Shown: positions 45,398 to 57,656 of the stretch, one piece after another
How positions within the stretch are numbered: position 1 is the first letter of the stretch
Layout: every line of letters begins with the position of its first letter
NCBI GenBank assembly: GCA_030544215.1
Contig: JARZZO010000009.1
Location: 54,803,129 to 54,867,128, forward strand
Direction of reading: 5' to 3'
Source: Zantedeschia hybrid cultivar
Taxonomy: Eukaryota > Streptophyta > Magnoliopsida > Alismatales > Araceae
Length of the DNA stretch: 64,000 bases
Notes under the pieces: model-generated
The model's input: the letters and a program-made list of their open reading frames with translations, nothing else
Databases searched by the model: none
What the model was told of the DNA's origin: nothing
Program-made: the position numbers and the translations under genes

Positions 45398-47900
45398 ATG
45401 GCATCTCAAGGTGCTGCTGAGCGGTCCTTTAGGAACCCTCCTAGCGTTGATCCTGCTTGGGCTCATTAAACGCCGGTAGACATGGGCCACAAAAAAGTAT
45501 AATGCAAATATTGCAACTGAATCGTCTCTAGCAAGGTCTGGCGATTCAAACAACATCTTACTTGAATAAAAGGTGAAGTCGCATTATGTGCTCGAGATCT
45601 TTCAGAGGTTTGGATCCAATTTCGAAACAATATGAAAGAAAAAAAATCAAGTAAAGTACCACTAAAAGAAGACAGAAAATTCAAGAAGAGTTGTCTAAAC
45701 TAGCGTGAAGGTCTGATGTTGGAGGTCAGCTTGGTAGAAGTAGTCAATCTATAAATGTAAATGATTGAAACACAAGTAAATTTGTTATCTAACTTATTTT
45801 CATGTTCTTCAATTAATACTTTCAGACAAAAAGTTACAATAGATTAATTTTTTTCTTTTATATTTAAAGATGAATTGCTACGTGTAAGGGAGGCAAGCCG
45901 AGGTCCTTTGCAGATGAGGACTTATTTCGACAAATTGGAAGATACGCAAGACAAGGAAGTGGCTCCGTACCTTCTGGACAAAGAAGCACTAGTGCCAACA
46001 TGAACACTAATGTATGCGATACTCTACGTCAAGAGTTCACTAAAGATGGAGATCTTAGAGTAAGTCCAATAGATCCCTTCCTCATCAAAAAGAAGGATAA
46101 ATAGCCTTCCATTGTTGTTGCATTCAAGAACTTAAAGTTTTGTAAGAAGAAGATAGGGAGAGCTACATCTAGGTGATTTTTCTATAACAGTATCCATGTT
46201 AATGCTGCCAAGGAGGCATATTATGATTCAATGATAAAAACTATACAAGAAGTTGGCAAGAGGATTGAGGGGCCTACCCTATATGAGATATACAACAAAT
46301 ACTTGAACTTATTAGTTAACGACATCTGGATATGGAATGAGTATGGATGTACTTTAATGTGCAATAGATGGACAAGTACGTAAGCATTATCTTCTTCATG
46401 CTTTTATTTCTTAAGCATGAATGCATCTCTTTCTGGTTTTTTATCAACTATCGAACTTCACATGGATAACAAGAAGAAGTATGATCAACTTTTTAATTTA
46501 CTGCAAAACCGGAATCGTGTTTTAGAAGTCCATTGATGCATCTGAAAAGGTGAAGAATACCCAATACCTATTCTAATTAATGGATCAAATGGTAGAAGAA
46601 ATGGGAGAAAAAAAGATTGTCCAAGTGGTTATTGACAATGAAATGGCGTTCAAGTTAGCTGGATAAATTTTGATGGAGAAGAGACAACATTTACACTGGA
46701 TCCCTTTTCTACTCATTATAGTGACTTGATGTTAGAAGATAGTTACTCTGACCCAATGATGGATTGAGTGGTTAAGAGCGTTCGATTTATCACCACATTC
46801 ATCTACAATCATAACAATATTTTGAATACCATGTGTACATATACTCATGGAAGAGAGTTGCTTCGTCCGAGAGCCACCAGGTTTACATCTCAATATCTCT
46901 CTCTAGATAATTTAAGTCAACAAAAGAGTAACTTGATTAAGATGATAGCATCAGAAGATTAGGCGAATCACATATTGCGACATGCACCAACCAAGGTCAG
47001 AAAAAATGGTAAGAAAGTGGCTGACCTAATTCAGTCTAGGCACTTCTGAAGCGAAGTGCAGGAGATGTTAAATATTGTAGAACCGCTTGCCCGTGTCTCG
47101 CGATCTTGTGATGGAGAAAGAAGATCAGATATGGGATATTTATATAAGGCTGTGGACAGAGCCAAAGAGTTCATTCAACTTAACAACCCAACAACCTATG
47201 TGAAGTGGTAGGAGAAAATAGACAAACGTTGTGAATACATTTTACATTATGATCTTCATGCAACTAATAAGTAAGTAACTTCGTGTATTTATTAATTTAT
47301 ATACACATTTATCATAAATAATAACTAACTTCCACTTCTTTACTTAAGTTATTTTTTTCAACCCTCAGTACATGTATAAAACTGATAGGAAGAATGATAA
47401 CTATGACAACAACTTAGAAGTATTGATTAGGACTAAAAATGTCATTAGGCGCATACTTGGGGATGAGGATAGAGCAATAATGGCATGCAAACAAATGTAT
47501 AACTGTAGACTCATAATATACCACTTTGGGACAAATATTGCTCAAAGAGCTGCAAAGATTTTGAATCTAGATTTGAAAACTATCAACCAGATGTTCTACT
47601 TAAGTTTTAGTTATACTTTACACATTGTTGACATGTAAAATTTTCTATTTACAGCTTACTGGTGGCTGGATCATGGAAAAACATATAGATATAAAGATCT
47701 AGCTTATATAGCAATTCGAGTCCTAAGTCAAATAACCTCTGCATCAGGTTGTGAGAGAAACTGAAGCACATTTGGCTTGATTCACACCAAGCAAAAGAAT
47801 AGATTAAAGCCGATCCGTCTAGAAAAGTTAATGGTATGCCATTATAATATGAGGTTGAAGCTAAAAAATCTCGAGTTTATATGAAACCTTCAGAAGTAGG
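45398..47900 (+). pseudogene. hAT transposase (BED finger, DUF659-like core, C-terminal dimerisation)
   Basis: The ATG at 45398 starts MASQGAAERSFRNPP. The BED-type finger follows with CKYC and FKQHL. The DUF659-like core is near 46190-46700 (NLLVNDIWIWNEYGCTLMCN, MVEEMGEKKI-type, VIDNEMAFKLAG). Then FITTFIYNHNNILNTMC and LLRPRATRFTSQYLSL (46780-46960), and the dimerisation signature VLSQITSASGCERN then STFGLIHTKQKNRL at 47730-47800, with the expected Trp codon changed to TGA. Multiple stops make it inactive. Intact relatives cut and paste DNA with 8-bp duplications. Confidence 0.85.
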
Positions 47901-48800
47901 AGAATGAGAGAATTGTCAGACAAGGCACAGAGGGGACAAGTGCAGAAGAACTCATAGACTTGGATGGGGTGTTCGATGAGCAACATCCACTAAATGCATT
48001 AGTTGATACAAGCACTTCAATTGAGCCTAAATTCGACCCAAATGATCGAGAATGGCAGAAGGTGAATTAGATGGTGTGCCATTACTTGTTGATTTTCAAC
48101 CTCCTCTTTCAAAACGTCAGAAGAAAAGTAAAAAACAAGGACCAAGTAAAAGGAAGAATGCTACAGTAATTGACATTACTGATTTGGACACTATCGAGGA
48201 GGAGGATGAAACACCAGAACCAAGTGATGAGGTACAATATCAAACTTCAAATGACTCGACATCAAAGACGAGTACTGACAGTTCTAACCATGGAGATGTT
48301 ATCAGTACTCCCACCAATTGTATTCACTGAAGAACAAGATTATACATATACTACTCAAGATAAACATCATAGTAGCAGAGCAGAACGGAAAGAAACTATC
48401 ACTTAAGCATTCATCAGATAAGGAAGAAGGAAAAGAAAAAGCTCATCAATGTGCAGAACAACTCAAGAGGGAGAGAAAATATCAGGAACTATTAGATACA
48501 TCATCTATTCTCCATACGAAAGGTATAATCATCCTACTGGATATGTAGTTTACCTTCAACACTCTGATAAATCCAACTACTCAGGAGGCTATCTACAATA
48601 TCTACAAATTTCACAGCCATCCTCCTAATTCCATCAATCACATAGCTCATATCAAGTGCCAGATATTCCTAGATATACACCACCTACAGTCATCTATGCT
48701 AATACAGATGACTATAACTAATATGTGATGCAATATGAGTAATACTACCAGAACTATATGCCACGGTCCGAATATGTAAACATGTTCATTCAATATAATG
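47901..48800 (+). pseudogene. C-terminal tail and 3' region of the hAT transposase
   Basis: After the dimerisation domain the acidic and Lys-rich readings (PLSKRQKKSKKQGPSKRKN and DTIEEEDETPEPSDE at 48052-48330) are typical low-complexity transposase tails. A Tyr/Ser/Pro-rich stretch follows. No other domain. Confidence 0.5.
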
Positions 48801-49085
48801 TACATTTGGAATAAATGTAAGTTTATATAAGTTTATTCAAGTTTTTTTGTCTAACAACATCTTATGTACTTCAAATAAATGTAATTCAACACAACTATAT
48901 ATTGGACTTATTTTTATATTTTTTATATTTTTTTCTTATTTTTTTAATTTTTTTTATGTTGCCCCCTCCAGTCAACTCTGGTTCAGCCAGGATCGGCCCG
49001 AATCGGATCGGGATCAATCGATCCGATCAATTTTGGGCCGACCGATCCAAGACCCGATCTCTGGTTTCCTAACCTTGACTGAGGC

Positions 49086-49541
49086 AATTTAATCAGACAA
49101 AGCACTCAGACTAGACAAGATTGTGGGTAAGATGATCAGTTGTAACCTGGGGGCTTTCATCAAAGGAAGGTCTATTCATGAGAATTTTCAAGTTGCTCAT
49201 GAGGCTATTCACCATGCAAGGACACATTGTTTAAAGGGTTATTTTCGGAAGTTGGATTTTGAGAAGGCTTATAACATGTTAACTGGGATTGCTTGCTTAC
49301 CACATTTTAGATAAGATGGGGCCTGGAGAGAAGTGGATCAAATGGGTTACGGAATGTGTTTCCTCAACGTCTTTGGTGGTACTAGTCAATGGGCAGGACA
49401 CTCCTTTCTTCCCATCAGGTAGAGGGCTCCGCCAGGGGAATCCCTTATCTCCACTCCTTTTTACCATGGTAGCTCATATCCTCAGCAGAGTTTGGCACAA
49501 AGCAAATGCTTCAGGTCTGATCTCTAGCTTGCGGGATGATC
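49086..49541 (+). mobile_element. L1-type LINE RT, left piece (host of the Ty3 element)
   Basis: Plus-strand RT readings GAFIKGRSIHENFQVAHEAI, FRKLDFEKAYN, then after a frameshift SSTSLVVLVNGQDTPFF and GRGLRQGNPLSPLLFTMVAH. It starts abruptly at the hAT right end and is cut at 49541 by the Ty3 element. It continues at 57662. Confidence 0.85.
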
Positions 49542-49546
49542 AACAG

Positions 49547-50960
49547 TGGTGAGGACACCCGTGCCCGGATCCGATTCGACCCGACCCGTGTCTACCGACG
49601 GAGGAGGATGACTGCAGCGTTCCCGGCATCTTTGTGGCTCGACAACGGCTCGCTTATTGGTTGACTTGTATTTATTTTGATGAGGATGCAGTTGAGACTA
49701 GTGTACGGCCCATTATGAGGCTCATTTATCAGTTTTTAATTTATTTAGCATTTGTCTGCACGAATTTTCTATATTTATCTAAATTTAGGGATAATATGGT
49801 CATTTGCTTCATTAGGGTATTATTAGGCTTTTAAGCACTCTATTTATAGCATTGTAAACCTCCTTGGAGGCATTGATTGATGATTAATGAAGAAAGATGA
49901 GTTCAGCCGCTGGGTTGCATGCGTTTGAGCCCAGGGCGTAAAGCCCCACCCTTATTCTCCTTGTCGCCTTCTTCTCTCTCTGTCAGTGCACTACGTCTCT
50001 CTCTCTCCCCTCTCTCTCACGCTGTTCTTCTGCACCCAACAGCGCCCCAAGGCACCCTACAGATCTACGCGCCTGCGTGCCCGACCACACGGCTTTGAGC
50101 CCGCACCCCCGGCTCGCACGGAAGCCCGCTGCCCCGTATCCCAGCCGCGCCCCACCAAAAGCACGCGGCAAGCCCGCGGCTGTCACGCCGTCGGGCATCG
50201 TCGCCCATGCCCCCACGGGCTAGGCGCTCCACGCTCTCGACCGCTATACAGCCACCCCTGCAACATTCCCGCCTACTGTCGCCACCGTCTTGCCACGCAG
50301 AACGCCCACATTGATCGCCCGGCCTCGCTATCGTCCCCCGTGAGGTACTCCCACGCAGGCTAACTTCGGAACTGGCACACAGCGCCCATACACCCCACCC
50401 TGTCTTGAGCTGAGCCGGTTCAACGTACAAGAAGCAAGGCCCGTGAGTCTATGTGTTGTTCGTCGCGCACCCGAAGTACCACAACCTTTTCAGTGTCATA
50501 CAACGTCAGTTTAAAGCTATCAGTAGCCTTTGCATATTCTCTATCCTAGTACGACCCCACTCGACAGTGGGTTGGTTAGTCTTTAATCGACTTCCCCCTA
50601 CTCAATTTGTCGTGCTTTATATGATTAAGATATGTTCCCATACTTGAGTATTAGGATTCCTAGCTATTTATTTAATTTCGTTGTCGGATTGTAAGTGTGA
50701 GTGGTCCGTTCCGTGGCACTATTTGAACGCATTGAACACGTTGCGATTGCCTTAGTCTTTTGGTAGTCCTTACTATCGACGGTCCTGTTTATTTTACTAC
50801 TGTGAGCGGACGATTTCCCGAGCTTATGTGCGACTGCGTTACGTAATTACTCTCATGGAAACGTGGGATTTGATGATTATTGGCTATTTTCTTGTGGCAC
50901 TCATGTTGATCTCGATTCGTGACACGAGTTCGGAGTCGTTTCGGTAGTCGTCCCGCATCA
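49547..50960 (+). repeat. 5' LTR of the Ty3/Gypsy element
   Basis: Starts TGGTGAGGACACCC and ends GTCCCGCATCA, so it has TG...CA ends. It aligns with the 3' LTR from 49591 (TCTACCGACGGAGG) onward. The first 44 bp have no clear counterpart in the 3' copy. A GC-rich block (50040-50430) gives ORFs on both strands that I do not regard as genes. The TATTTATAGCATTGTAAA region near 49848 may be the promoter. Confidence 0.9.
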
Positions 50961-50963
50961 AAT

Positions 50964-50975
50964 TGGTATCAGAGC
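50964..50975 (+). promoter_or_regulatory. Primer-binding site, tRNA-Met(i)
   Basis: TGGTATCAGAGC, three bases after the 5' LTR, is the classic plant retrotransposon primer site complementary to the 3' end of initiator tRNA-Met. Confidence 0.95.
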
Positions 50976-51133
50976 ATTAGGTTTGTCTAGGGCTTATTTA
51001 TTGCATTTTATTTTATTTTTGAGTTAATATGTCTCCATCCATTTAGCTCCCCACTTTGCTTTTGTTGGTCTGTGTCATGCATGCTAGTCGTCTAGGTGTT
51101 AGTTGATACACGTCACCACTCTACCTGCATTGT

Positions 51134-52772
51134 ATGCCCACACGTAGCAGCACGGATTTCCACATGTCTGCACCTGCGTCAAGTTCGCAGGCGAGGTCCC
51201 TGGATGTCTCTGATATAGCCGAGTTGGTTAACCAGTTCATGCACCGTATGGATGTTTGGGACCAACGCCTTGGGAGTATGGGAGGTTCGATCCATTCTGG
51301 AGAGAATAAGGTCGACGATTCCGAGCGTACGATTCAGGACCTAACAGGCCTCATGGGTGCACCTCTTGCTCATGCCCCCGCCCCATGTCACCACGGACAT
51401 CCTGTCCCGGCCGTCCATGCCCCTCATGATCAGGCTCCTCCGAAAGCTGATCCGGTCGATGAGTGGCGACTTGCCGATGACGGGGTGGATTATGATCCAC
51501 GTGATGAGTTGATTGCGCAGGTCGTAGTGCATAAGCCTATGAGGCATAATAGGCCGCACGACCGGGTTGATAGTACCGATCAAAGACACGCAAGGCGTCA
51601 AGGAGATAGGCTTGATCGTTATGACCATTGGGATCTTCGTTACCGCGATGATTGGTTAGAGTGGTACGCTCAGGACGTTCGATTCGATCAACACGATCGA
51701 GAGGATCGGCACGACCGCCGTGATCGTGGTGATCAACATGATCGGTACGCCTGTGGGGATCGGCCCGAGTTTGGTGAGGCGCCTAGACGCCATCGATGTC
51801 CGAAGGATCGGGATGATCCAGATGATCGGGATGATTTTGAGGAAGAGCGGAGGCCCCATCACGTCCCGAGGGACCTGGATGATCGTCGGGCCGCTCGTGC
51901 GAATGCTCCCACCTTTAACGGGTCCTTGGACCCGAAAGTTTATCTTGACTGGAAGGCCGGCATGAACCGTTACTTCGATTGGATGGGTATGACTGACGCC
52001 CGGCGAGCTCGATTCGCCATGATGAAATTGACAGGCCAGGCTCAGACCTATTGGTCGAATGTCGAGGACCTACTTGAGCAGCGTCGGTATGAACCCATCG
52101 AGTGGTGGGAAGACATGAAGATCAAGCTGCGTGAGAAATACCTTCCCCCGACTTACCGTCACCGCCTCATTTATAGGTGAGCATCTCTCAGGGTATTCAT
52201 ACTGTTTTTTAGTACATTGCCGAGTTCAACCAGTACCTGATGAGATGTGGGGCTCGAGAGGAGAGCGCGTTGACTCTTTCCCACTTTCGGAAGGGTCTAC
52301 GTCGTGTATATTAGCAAGAACTGTTCCGTCAGCATGTGACAACCATTGGGCACAACTATCAAGTCGTAAGAGAGATTAGCAGTTTGAGCTTGAGGTGGAG
52401 TCACCCCCGCGTGCTAGACCGACCTATCAGCGACCTCTTGATCAGCGCGCCGCATCGGGAGTGCCCTAGAGGGTCCCTGCCTTCAGGCATGCTGACCCCA
52501 GTCGTCAAGACCCTCCCTCTCGTCCTCATTTTTCCTAGAGGGACCCGGTGCCTGCCTTACAAGCTCCCCCCGTCCATCCACCCATGGGAGCCCCTCCGCC
52601 CAGACGAGAGGATAAGGGAAAGGCCCCAGCTATAGGAGAGTCTCCCCAGAAGGGCGGATCCCGTGGTCGGTGCTTCAGGTGTCAAGGATTTAGGCATTTC
52701 CAGTCTCAGTGTCCGTCTAGGACCATGATTATAAGAGATGTAGATCCAGAGAAGTCCCAGCCTGAGCTATAG
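51134..52772 (+). pseudogene. Ty3/Gypsy gag with zinc knuckle (frameshifted)
   Basis: ORF 51134-52180 (348 aa) has a Ser/His-rich N-terminus, a striking Asp/Arg/His-rich stretch at about residues 140-255 (DRHDRRDRGDQHDRY type), then the gag core APTFNGSLDPKVYLDWKAGM and EKYLPPTYRHRL. It stops at 52178-52180. The zinc knuckle CFRCQGFRHFQSQC follows in another frame at 52669-52712. Gag would form the particle and bind the element RNA. Confidence 0.9.
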
Positions 52773-52904
52773 ATGGTGAGTTATGCGGCTGGTGATGAGA
52801 TGGCGGATGATTTTCACTCTGAAAGAGAGTTTGTGGGTTGCATCCAGACTCAGTTTATGTGAGATGGAGATAGTGAGGATCTTCCTGATGAGGGTAGGAT
52901 TGGC

Positions 52905-53237
52905 GTGGTTAGATGCATCTTGACCCAGCCAAAGGTGTATGATGATTGGCGCCGCACCACCATCTTCTACACCTACTACCATGTTGATGGCAAGGTGTGT
53001 AAGGTGATTATTGACAGTGGAAGTTGCATTAATGCAATCTCCACTAATGTCGTCGCACGCCTTGGGCTAACTGTCGTTGACCACCCTCGTCCCTATTGTA
53101 TATCCTGGGTGGATTCTACTTCCATTCCGATCCAGACTAGGTGTCTCGTTCCCATTTACTTTCCACCGTATGAGGATAAGATTTGGTATGACATCTTACC
53201 TATGGAGGTCGAGAGCCTTATTCTTAGTAGGCCTTGA
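52905..53237 (+). pseudogene. Ty3/Gypsy aspartic protease
   Basis: Contains the catalytic motif VIIDSGSCINAIST, then ARLGLTVVDHPRPYCISWVD. The usual GILGRPW block is LILSRP followed by a stop. Retroviral-type proteases of this sort cut the Gag-Pol polyprotein. Confidence 0.9.
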
Positions 53238-53693
53238 CTGTACGATATGGACGCGACCCTCTAGGGACGGTCCAACACTTGCATATTTCAATACGGCAAC
53301 CTGCTCATCACTTTACAGCCTTCCCGACCTAGATCGCCCTCTCAGCAGGGGACTTCTCAAAGGAGTTCTTTGGCATCCCCGACTACCCCTCCTACTTCTA
53401 GTGTTGCTACCCCCTACAGCACCACACCTGTTGATCCATCCACCACTCTCAACACGACTTTAGCGAGAACGTGTTCCAATTCCCATCCGACCCGATCGGG
53501 CATCACCAGCACGTGCGAGCCTTCCCTCCTTGGCGCACCTTCTACTGTGGCTTTACAGCTTATTTCTACCAGGGAGCTTAAGCATGATTTGGTTGAGAGT
53601 GACCCTGTGTTTCATTTAGTAGTTAGAGAGGTTACTATCGAGACCCCAAGTGAGCACCCCATCGAGGTCACCTCTCTTCTTCAGGAGTTTTAG

Positions 53694-55217
53694 GATATCT
53701 TTCCTGAGGATCTTCCAGAAGGGTTACCGCCTATACGTGATATCCAGCACGCCATTGATCTAATTCCGAGATCCACTTTGCCCAACCTGCCGCACTATCG
53801 CATGAATCTCATTGAGCATTCTGAGCTCCAGAGGCAGGTTGAGGAACTCTTGAAGAGGGGCTCCATTCATGAGAGCATGAATCCCTGCGCCGTCCCCGCA
53901 CTCCTAGCTCCAAAGAATGATGGCACTTGGAGGATGTGTGGATAGCCGCGCGATCAATCGCATCACGGTAAGATATCGCTTTCCCATTCCCCGCCTTGAT
54001 GATATGCTTGATATGATGGCAGAAACCACTGTGTTTTCAAAGATCGATCTAAAGAGTGGTTATCACCATATTCGGATCAGACCTGGAGATGAAGGGAAGA
54101 CGGCTTTCAAGACGAAAGATGGGCTTTACGAGTGGTTGGTCATGCCCTTTGGCCTGTCCAACGCCCCTAGTACTTTTATGCGGCTTATGACTCAGGTACT
54201 ACGACCTTTCATTGGTATATTTTTTGTCGTATACTTTGACGATATCCTCATCTATAGTCGTTCTAGGGAGGACCATTTGGAGCACCTTCGGCAGGTGTGC
54301 CTTATCCTTCGTCGCGAGAGCCTGTATGGGAACATTAAGAATTGCACTTTTATGACTGATTGAGTGATCTTCTTAAGGTTCATCGTTTCATCTGAAGGGG
54401 TTTCCGCTGATCCCGAAAAGATCAGAGCGGTGGTAGAATGGCCTAAGCCGCAGTTTATCCATGATGTGTGGAGCTTTCACGGCTTAGCAACGTTCTACGG
54501 TCGATTTATTTGCGGATTCAGCTCCATTACGGCTCCGATCACTGACTACATTCGGAAGGGAGCATTTCATTAGACGAAGGCCGCAGCTTCGGCCTTTCGT
54601 GACATCAAGGAGCGTATGACCCATGCACCAGTCCTTCGTCTACCTGACTTTTCAAGGGTATTTGAGGTCTCTTGTGATGCTTCTGGTGTCGGCATAGGTC
54701 GGGTTTTGAGCCAGTAGGACAATCACATTGCTTACTTCAGCGAGAAACTGAACGATGCTAAGCTGAAGTACTCCACCTATGATAAGGAGTTTTATGCGGT
54801 AGTGCAGGCATTGAGATATTGGAGACATTATCTGCTACCGCAGGAATTCGTGCTATACTCCGATCATGAGGCACTTCGGTTTCTCGACGTCCAGAAGAAG
54901 TTGAACCCGAGACACAGTCGATGGGTCGAGTTTCTTCACGCCTATACATTTGTCCAAAAGCATAAGGCGGGTGTAGAAAACCACATGGCTAACGCACTGA
55001 GCCGTCGATCTTCCCTACTATCGGTTGTCAGTACGGAGGTCACGAGATTTGAGAGACTCCGGAATGAGTATCCTACCTGTCCCGACTTTGGTCCTATCCA
55101 CTCGGCCCTTCAGTCCGGGCCATCTAGAGAGCACATTGAGTACATCCTTCAGGAGGGCTATCTGTTTCGTGGGTCCAGGTTGTACATTCCCTGGACTTCG
55201 GTCCGTGATTTCTTGAC
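53694..55217 (+). pseudogene. Ty3/Gypsy reverse transcriptase and RNase H
   Basis: RT motifs in order: FPEDLPEGLPPIRDIQHAID, LLAPKNDGTWRMC, then a frameshift at about 53935 (loss of two bases from a TGTG run), DSRAINRITVRYRFPIPRLD, FSKIDLKSGYHHIRIRPGDE, and the intact catalytic VVYFDDILIYS at 54227-54259. Stops at 54363, 54573 and 54717 follow. RNase H reads FEVSCDASG and YSDHEALRFL, but the last catalytic block ADALSR is ANALSR (Asp to Asn). Confidence 0.93.
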
Positions 55218-56378
55218 TTGGAGATTCACGCTGGGGGTCTAGCCGGTCACTTTGGCCGGAACAAGACTATTGAGCTTGTAGAGTATAGATTCTTCTGGCC
55301 AAGCCTGAAGCGCGATGTTGCTCATATCATTGCTCAGTGTCGCATATGCGCTACGGCGAAGCAGAAGAAGCAGAACACGGGTCTGTACACCCCTCTTCCC
55401 GTACCGGATTGTCCGTGACAGGATGTTAATATGGATTTTGTCTTAGGTCTGCCTCGAACAGTCCGAAAGCACGATTCTATCATGGTCGTCGTTAGTCGGT
55501 TTTCCAAAATGGCACATTTTATTCCGTGTTCGAAGACGGCAAATGCATCTCGAGTGGCCCAGTTATTCTATAAGACTGTGGTTCGTCTACATGGGCTACC
55601 CAAGACTATCGTCTTGGATCGAGATGTCCGTTTTGTTAGCTATTTTTGAAAGACCCTTTGGTATTTGATGGGCACCAAGCTTAAGTTCTCCACTGCCTAT
55701 CATCCTCAGACCGATGGACAGACTGAGGTCGTCAATCGGAGTATACATGACTTACTACAGTGCCTTGTAGGAGAGCGTGCGCGTGGTTGGGATCAAGTAC
55801 TATGGCAGGCTGAGTTTGCATACAATATAACTCGGTCAATAAGTCTACAGGCATATGTCCGTTCGAGATTGTTACTGTTTTATAGGCATAGGAGACCCAT
55901 AGACCTCGTTCCTTTACCCATCCAGTCCCGCACGTCTGAGTATGCACAGTCCTTAGCTGATCACATTAGGAGTCTACATGAGGATGTCTATCGTCACATC
56001 GAGATCAGCAATGAGTGCAACAAGCAAATGGCAAATGCACATCGGCAATCCCAGGAGTTTCATGAGGGTGATTACATGATGATCAAGGTTCGACCTGAGC
56101 GGTTTCCTTCAGAAAACGTCAAGCTGCAAGTTCGAGGAGTCGTCCCCTTCAGAGTGCTAAAACGGATTGGACCGAACACATATGTGGTAGATCTACCCTC
56201 GGATTATGGCATCAGCAACACGTTCAATGTCTCAGATTTGGTGGCCTACCGGGAGCCGACAGTGATACCCAATGATCCGTTTGAGCCTTCTACCGACGGA
56301 GGAGGACGACTACAGCGTTCCCGGCATCTTTGTGGCTCGACGACGGCTCGCTTATGGATTGACTTGTATTTATTTTGA
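55218..56378 (+). pseudogene. Ty3/Gypsy integrase, no chromodomain
   Basis: The zinc-binding part HAGGLAGHFGRNKTIELV with CRICATAK is followed by the catalytic core: D in MDFVLGLPRTV, D in IVLDRDVRFVSYF, E in TDGQTEVVNRSIHD. All three acidic residues survive, but TGA codons at 55418 and 55648 interrupt the frame. The C-terminal part ends FNVSDLVAYREP and shows no chromodomain, which argues against most chromovirus lineages. Confidence 0.92.
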
Positions 56379-57656
56379 TGAGGATGCAGTTGAGACTTGT
56401 GTATGGCCCATTATGAGGCCCATTTATTAGTTTTTAATTTATTTAGCATTTATCTGCACGAATTTTCTGTATTTATCTACATTTAGGGATAATATGGTCA
56501 TTTGCTTCATTAGGGTATCATTAGGCTTTTAAGCACTCTATTTATAGCATTGTAAACCTCCTTGGAGGCATTGATTGATGATTAATGAAGAAAGATGAGT
56601 TCAACCGCTGGGTTGCGTGCGTTTGAGCCCAGGGCGTAAAGCCCCACCCTTATTCCCCTTGTCGTCTTCTTCTCTCTCTCTCACCGCACCACGTCTCTCT
56701 CTCCCCTCTCTCTCACGTTGTTCTTCCGCACCCAGCAGCGCCCCAAGGCACCCTACAGATCTACGCGCCTGCGTACCCGACCACGCGGCTTCGAGCTCGT
56801 ACCCCCGGCTCGCACGGAAGCCCGCCGCCCCGTATCCTAGCCGCGCCCCACCAAGACCACGCAGCGAGCCCGCGGCTGTCACGCCGTCGGGCATCGTCGC
56901 CCGTGCCCCCACGAGCTAGGCGCTCCACGCTCTCGACCGCCATACGGCCACCCCTGCAACATTCCCACCCACTATCGCCACCGCCTTGCCACACAGAGCA
57001 CCCACATTGATCGCCCGGCCTCGCTATCGTCGCCCGTGAGGTACTCCCACGCAGGCCAACTTCGGAACTGGCGCACAGCGCCCATACACCCCGCCATGTC
57101 TTGAGCTGAGCCGGTTCAACGTACAAGAAGCAAGGCCCATGAGTCTGTGTGTTGTTCGTCGCGCACCCGAAGTACCACAACCTTTTTAGTGTCATACAAC
57201 GTCGGTTTAAAGCTATCAGTAACCTTTGCAGATTCTCTATCCTAGCACGACCCCACTCGACAGTGGGTTGGTTAGTCTTTAATCGACTTCCCCCTACTCA
57301 ATTTGTCGTGCTTTATATGATTAAGATATGTTCCCATACTTGAGTATTAGGATTCCTAGCTATTTATTTAATTTCGTTGTCGGATTGTAAGTGTGAGTGG
57401 TCCGTTCCGTGGCACTATTTGAACGCATTGAACACGTTGCGATTGCCTTAGTCTTTTGGTAGTCCTTACTATCGACGGTCCTGTTTATTTTACTACTGTG
57501 AGCGGACGATTTCCCGAGCTTATGTGCGACTGCGTTACGTAGTTACTCTCATGGAAACGTGGGATTTGATGATTATTGGCTATTTTCTTGTGGCACTCAT
57601 GTTGATCTCGATTCGTGACACGAGTTCGGAGTCGTTTCGGTAGTTGTCCCGCATCA
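56289..57656 (+). repeat. 3' LTR of the Ty3/Gypsy element
   Basis: Aligns with 49591-50960 over its length and ends at the same TCCCGCATCA. The true start may lie up to about 30 bp further left, where similarity to the 5' LTR fades. The integrase frame runs into it. No clean polypurine tract is visible before it. Confidence 0.88.

Larger units (their letters stand above)
44917..49077 (+). mobile_element. hAT-superfamily DNA transposon, decayed, about 4 kb
   Basis: Both flanks are rich in GATCGG/CCGATC motifs (44930-45010 and 48985-49065). The right end, reverse-complemented, is CAAGGTTAGGAAACC, close to the end of the MITE at 359. Between them lie BED, DUF659-like and hAT dimerisation pieces in order, separated by stops and possible introns. 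The left end is unclear and no 8-bp duplication of ACTGAGGC (right flank) was found on the left. Confidence 0.75.
49547..57656 (+). mobile_element. Ty3/Gypsy LTR retrotransposon, 8.1 kb, inserted in a LINE
   Basis: 5' LTR, tRNA-Met primer site, gag, zinc knuckle, protease, RT, RNase H, integrase and 3' LTR lie in Ty3/Gypsy order on the plus strand. AACAG (49542-49546) and AACAC (57657-57661) fit a 5-bp target duplication with one change. Joining the LINE across it restores DDQHTLHISHLQYA. No chromodomain is seen after integrase. About nine stops and several frameshifts make it inactive; many stops look like C-to-T changes of CAG or TGG codons. Confidence 0.95.

Noticed and set aside
49986..50430. 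Overlapping GC-rich ORFs on both strands (also at 56617-57195)
   Set aside because: They lie inside the two LTRs, are repeated in both copies with frame changes, and show only compositional bias.
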